DNA of 6,857 nucleotides. Source: Bacteroidales bacterium. GTDB taxonomy: Bacteria > Bacteroidota > Bacteroidia > Bacteroidales > VadinHA17. The position numbers were made by a program, and so were the translations under genes. Positions within the stretch are counted from its first letter, which is position 1; every line of letters starts with the position of its first letter. The stretch covers positions 1,568,604 through 1,575,460 of the forward strand of contig CP070687.1 of NCBI GenBank assembly GCA_020353115.1, read 5' to 3'. The notes under the pieces are model-generated. The model was given only the letters and a program-made list of their open reading frames with translations, had not been told where the DNA came from and ran no database searches. Below are positions 5,964 to 6,857 of the stretch, piece by piece.

Positions 5964-6857
5964 ATGAAAAAAATCTCTTTCCTGCTGGTATTTCTGATGC
6001 TTGTGAGCCTGGATTTATCCGGCCAGAAAAAACTGTTTGACGAATCCGAAGAACAGAAGAGGGAACGTATGGCATGGTGGACCCATGACCGTTTTGGAAT
6101 GTTTATCCATTGGGGATTGTATGCCCTTCCTGCAAGACATGAATGGGTAAAAACACGTGAACGTATTCCGGAAGAAGAATACCGGACCTATTTTGAGCTT
6201 TTCAACCCCGACCTTTTTGCCCCGCAGGAGTGGGCGAAAATGGCAAAGGATGCAGGGATGAAATATGCGGTGATTACAACCAAGCATCATGAAGGATTCT
6301 GTATGTTCGATTCGGAATATACAGACTATAAGGTTACGAATACACCTTATGGCAGGGATATTATAAAAGCCTGGGTGGATGCTTTCCGTGCGGAAGGGTT
6401 GAAAATAGGATTTTATTACAGCCTCATCGATTGGCATCATCCGGAATATACCCTGGATCGTATTCATCCTTTACGACCGGAAACGGATGAAGGGTATGAA
6501 GAGATGAATCGGGAGCGGGATATGAAAATTTACAGGGAATACATTTACAACCAGGTTCGGGAGATCCTTACCCGGTACGGGGAAGTAGACATCCTGTGGC
6601 TTGATTATTCATTTCCCGGGAAACACGGTAAAGACAGGAATGACTGGAATTCGGTTGAACTCCTGAAGCTGGTCAGGGAACTCCAGCCGGGAATCATAGT
6701 GAACGACCGCATGGATTTGAAAGAGTATGAGGATGGATGGGATTTTACCACCCCCGAGCAATTTAAAGTTCCTGCCTGGCCTGAGGTTGACGGGAAAAAA
6801 ATCCCCTGGGAAACCTGTCAGACTTTCTCCGGCTCGTGGGGATATTACCGAGATGAA
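5964..6857 (+). CDS. Secreted alpha-L-fucosidase, GH29 (3' end outside window)
   Basis: The frame is open from ATG 5964 to the window edge: 298 codons, truncated, against roughly 450-600 residues usual for the family. It starts with a type I signal peptide (MKKISFLLVFLMLVSLDLSG, cleavage likely before Gln21). GH29 catalytic-domain landmarks follow: WWTHDRFGMFIHWGLYALPA (38-57), W-K/A-x-G-x-KYAVITTKHHEGF (90-112, with His108-His109 in the substrate pocket), FYYSLIDWHHP (150-160) and VDILWLDYS (208-216). Asp214 in the last motif is in the position of the catalytic nucleophile. Downstream are PGIIVNDR (242-249) and WETCQTFSGSWGY near the cut. The enzyme should release alpha-L-fucose by a retaining mechanism in the periplasm or outside the cell. 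The acid/base residue and any C-terminal binding domain are not visible. The 101-bp gap (5863-5963) after the sulfatase has no clear terminator, so the gene probably belongs to the same transcription unit. Confidence 0.93.
   Translation, partial: MKKISFLLVFLMLVSLDLSGQKKLFDESEEQKRERMAWWTHDRFGMFIHWGLYALPARHEWVKTRERIPEEEYRTYFELFNPDLFAPQEWAKMAKDAGMKYAVITTKHHEGFCMFDSEYTDYKVTNTPYGRDIIKAWVDAFRAEGLKIGFYYSLIDWHHPEYTLDRIHPLRPETDEGYEEMNRERDMKIYREYIYNQVREILTRYGEVDILWLDYSFPGKHGKDRNDWNSVELLKLVRELQPGIIVNDRMDLKEYEDGWDFTTPEQFKVPAWPEVDGKKIPWETCQTFSGSWGYYRDE

Noticed and set aside
6015..6467. A 150-codon minus-strand frame opposite the fucosidase
   Set aside because: Antisense to conserved GH29 motifs; the + strand frame is clearly the coding one although it runs off the window.

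Overview
The window looks like a chromosomal segment from a Bacteroidota bacterium, probably an environmental or gut Bacteroidales or Marinilabiliales-like lineage. The evidence is moderate GC content, genes without clear Shine-Dalgarno sequences, lipoprotein signals of the LSSC/LTGC type, a secreted protein whose mature end probably begins at a Gln (SG|QKK), and paired sulfatases beside a GH29 fucosidase. The taxon is an inference; no rRNA or marker gene is present.

Left part (1-1085, + strand): the 3' end of one gene is followed by a complete gene. They are tandem paralogs. The complete one encodes an exported protein with three to four MORN repeats and an unrecognised, probably beta-rich C-terminal domain. 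The truncated one carries the same C-terminal domain (45 of 74 aligned residues identical, no gaps).

Middle part (1086-2523): a gap of about 400 bp has no convincing gene but holds a long imperfect inverted repeat (1107-1190) just after the MORN gene. A minus-strand gene for an integral membrane protein with about six helices follows (1494-2351). The gap upstream of it is divergent and contains an 8-bp inverted repeat (2422-2446).

Right part (2524-6857, + strand): a glycan-degradation cluster. It comprises a lipoprotein sulfatase of the arylsulfatase type (454 aa), then 21 bp later a second lipoprotein sulfatase (650 aa) with a C-terminal F5/8-type-C (discoidin-like) domain, then 101 bp later a secreted GH29 alpha-L-fucosidase cut by the window end. 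Both sulfatases have intact Cys-type active-site motifs (CTPSR, CMPSR) and therefore depend on a formylglycine-generating maturase encoded elsewhere. The likely joint job is removal of sulfate esters and alpha-L-fucose from a sulfated, fucosylated glycan (mucin or other host glycan, or an algal sulfated fucan). The substrate cannot be fixed from this window, and no SusC/SusD pair, regulator or maturase is visible.

I did not find a clear previously undescribed system. The least explained items are the MORN-plus-unknown-domain paralog pair, the structured repeat after it, and the sulfatase/discoidin-domain fusion.
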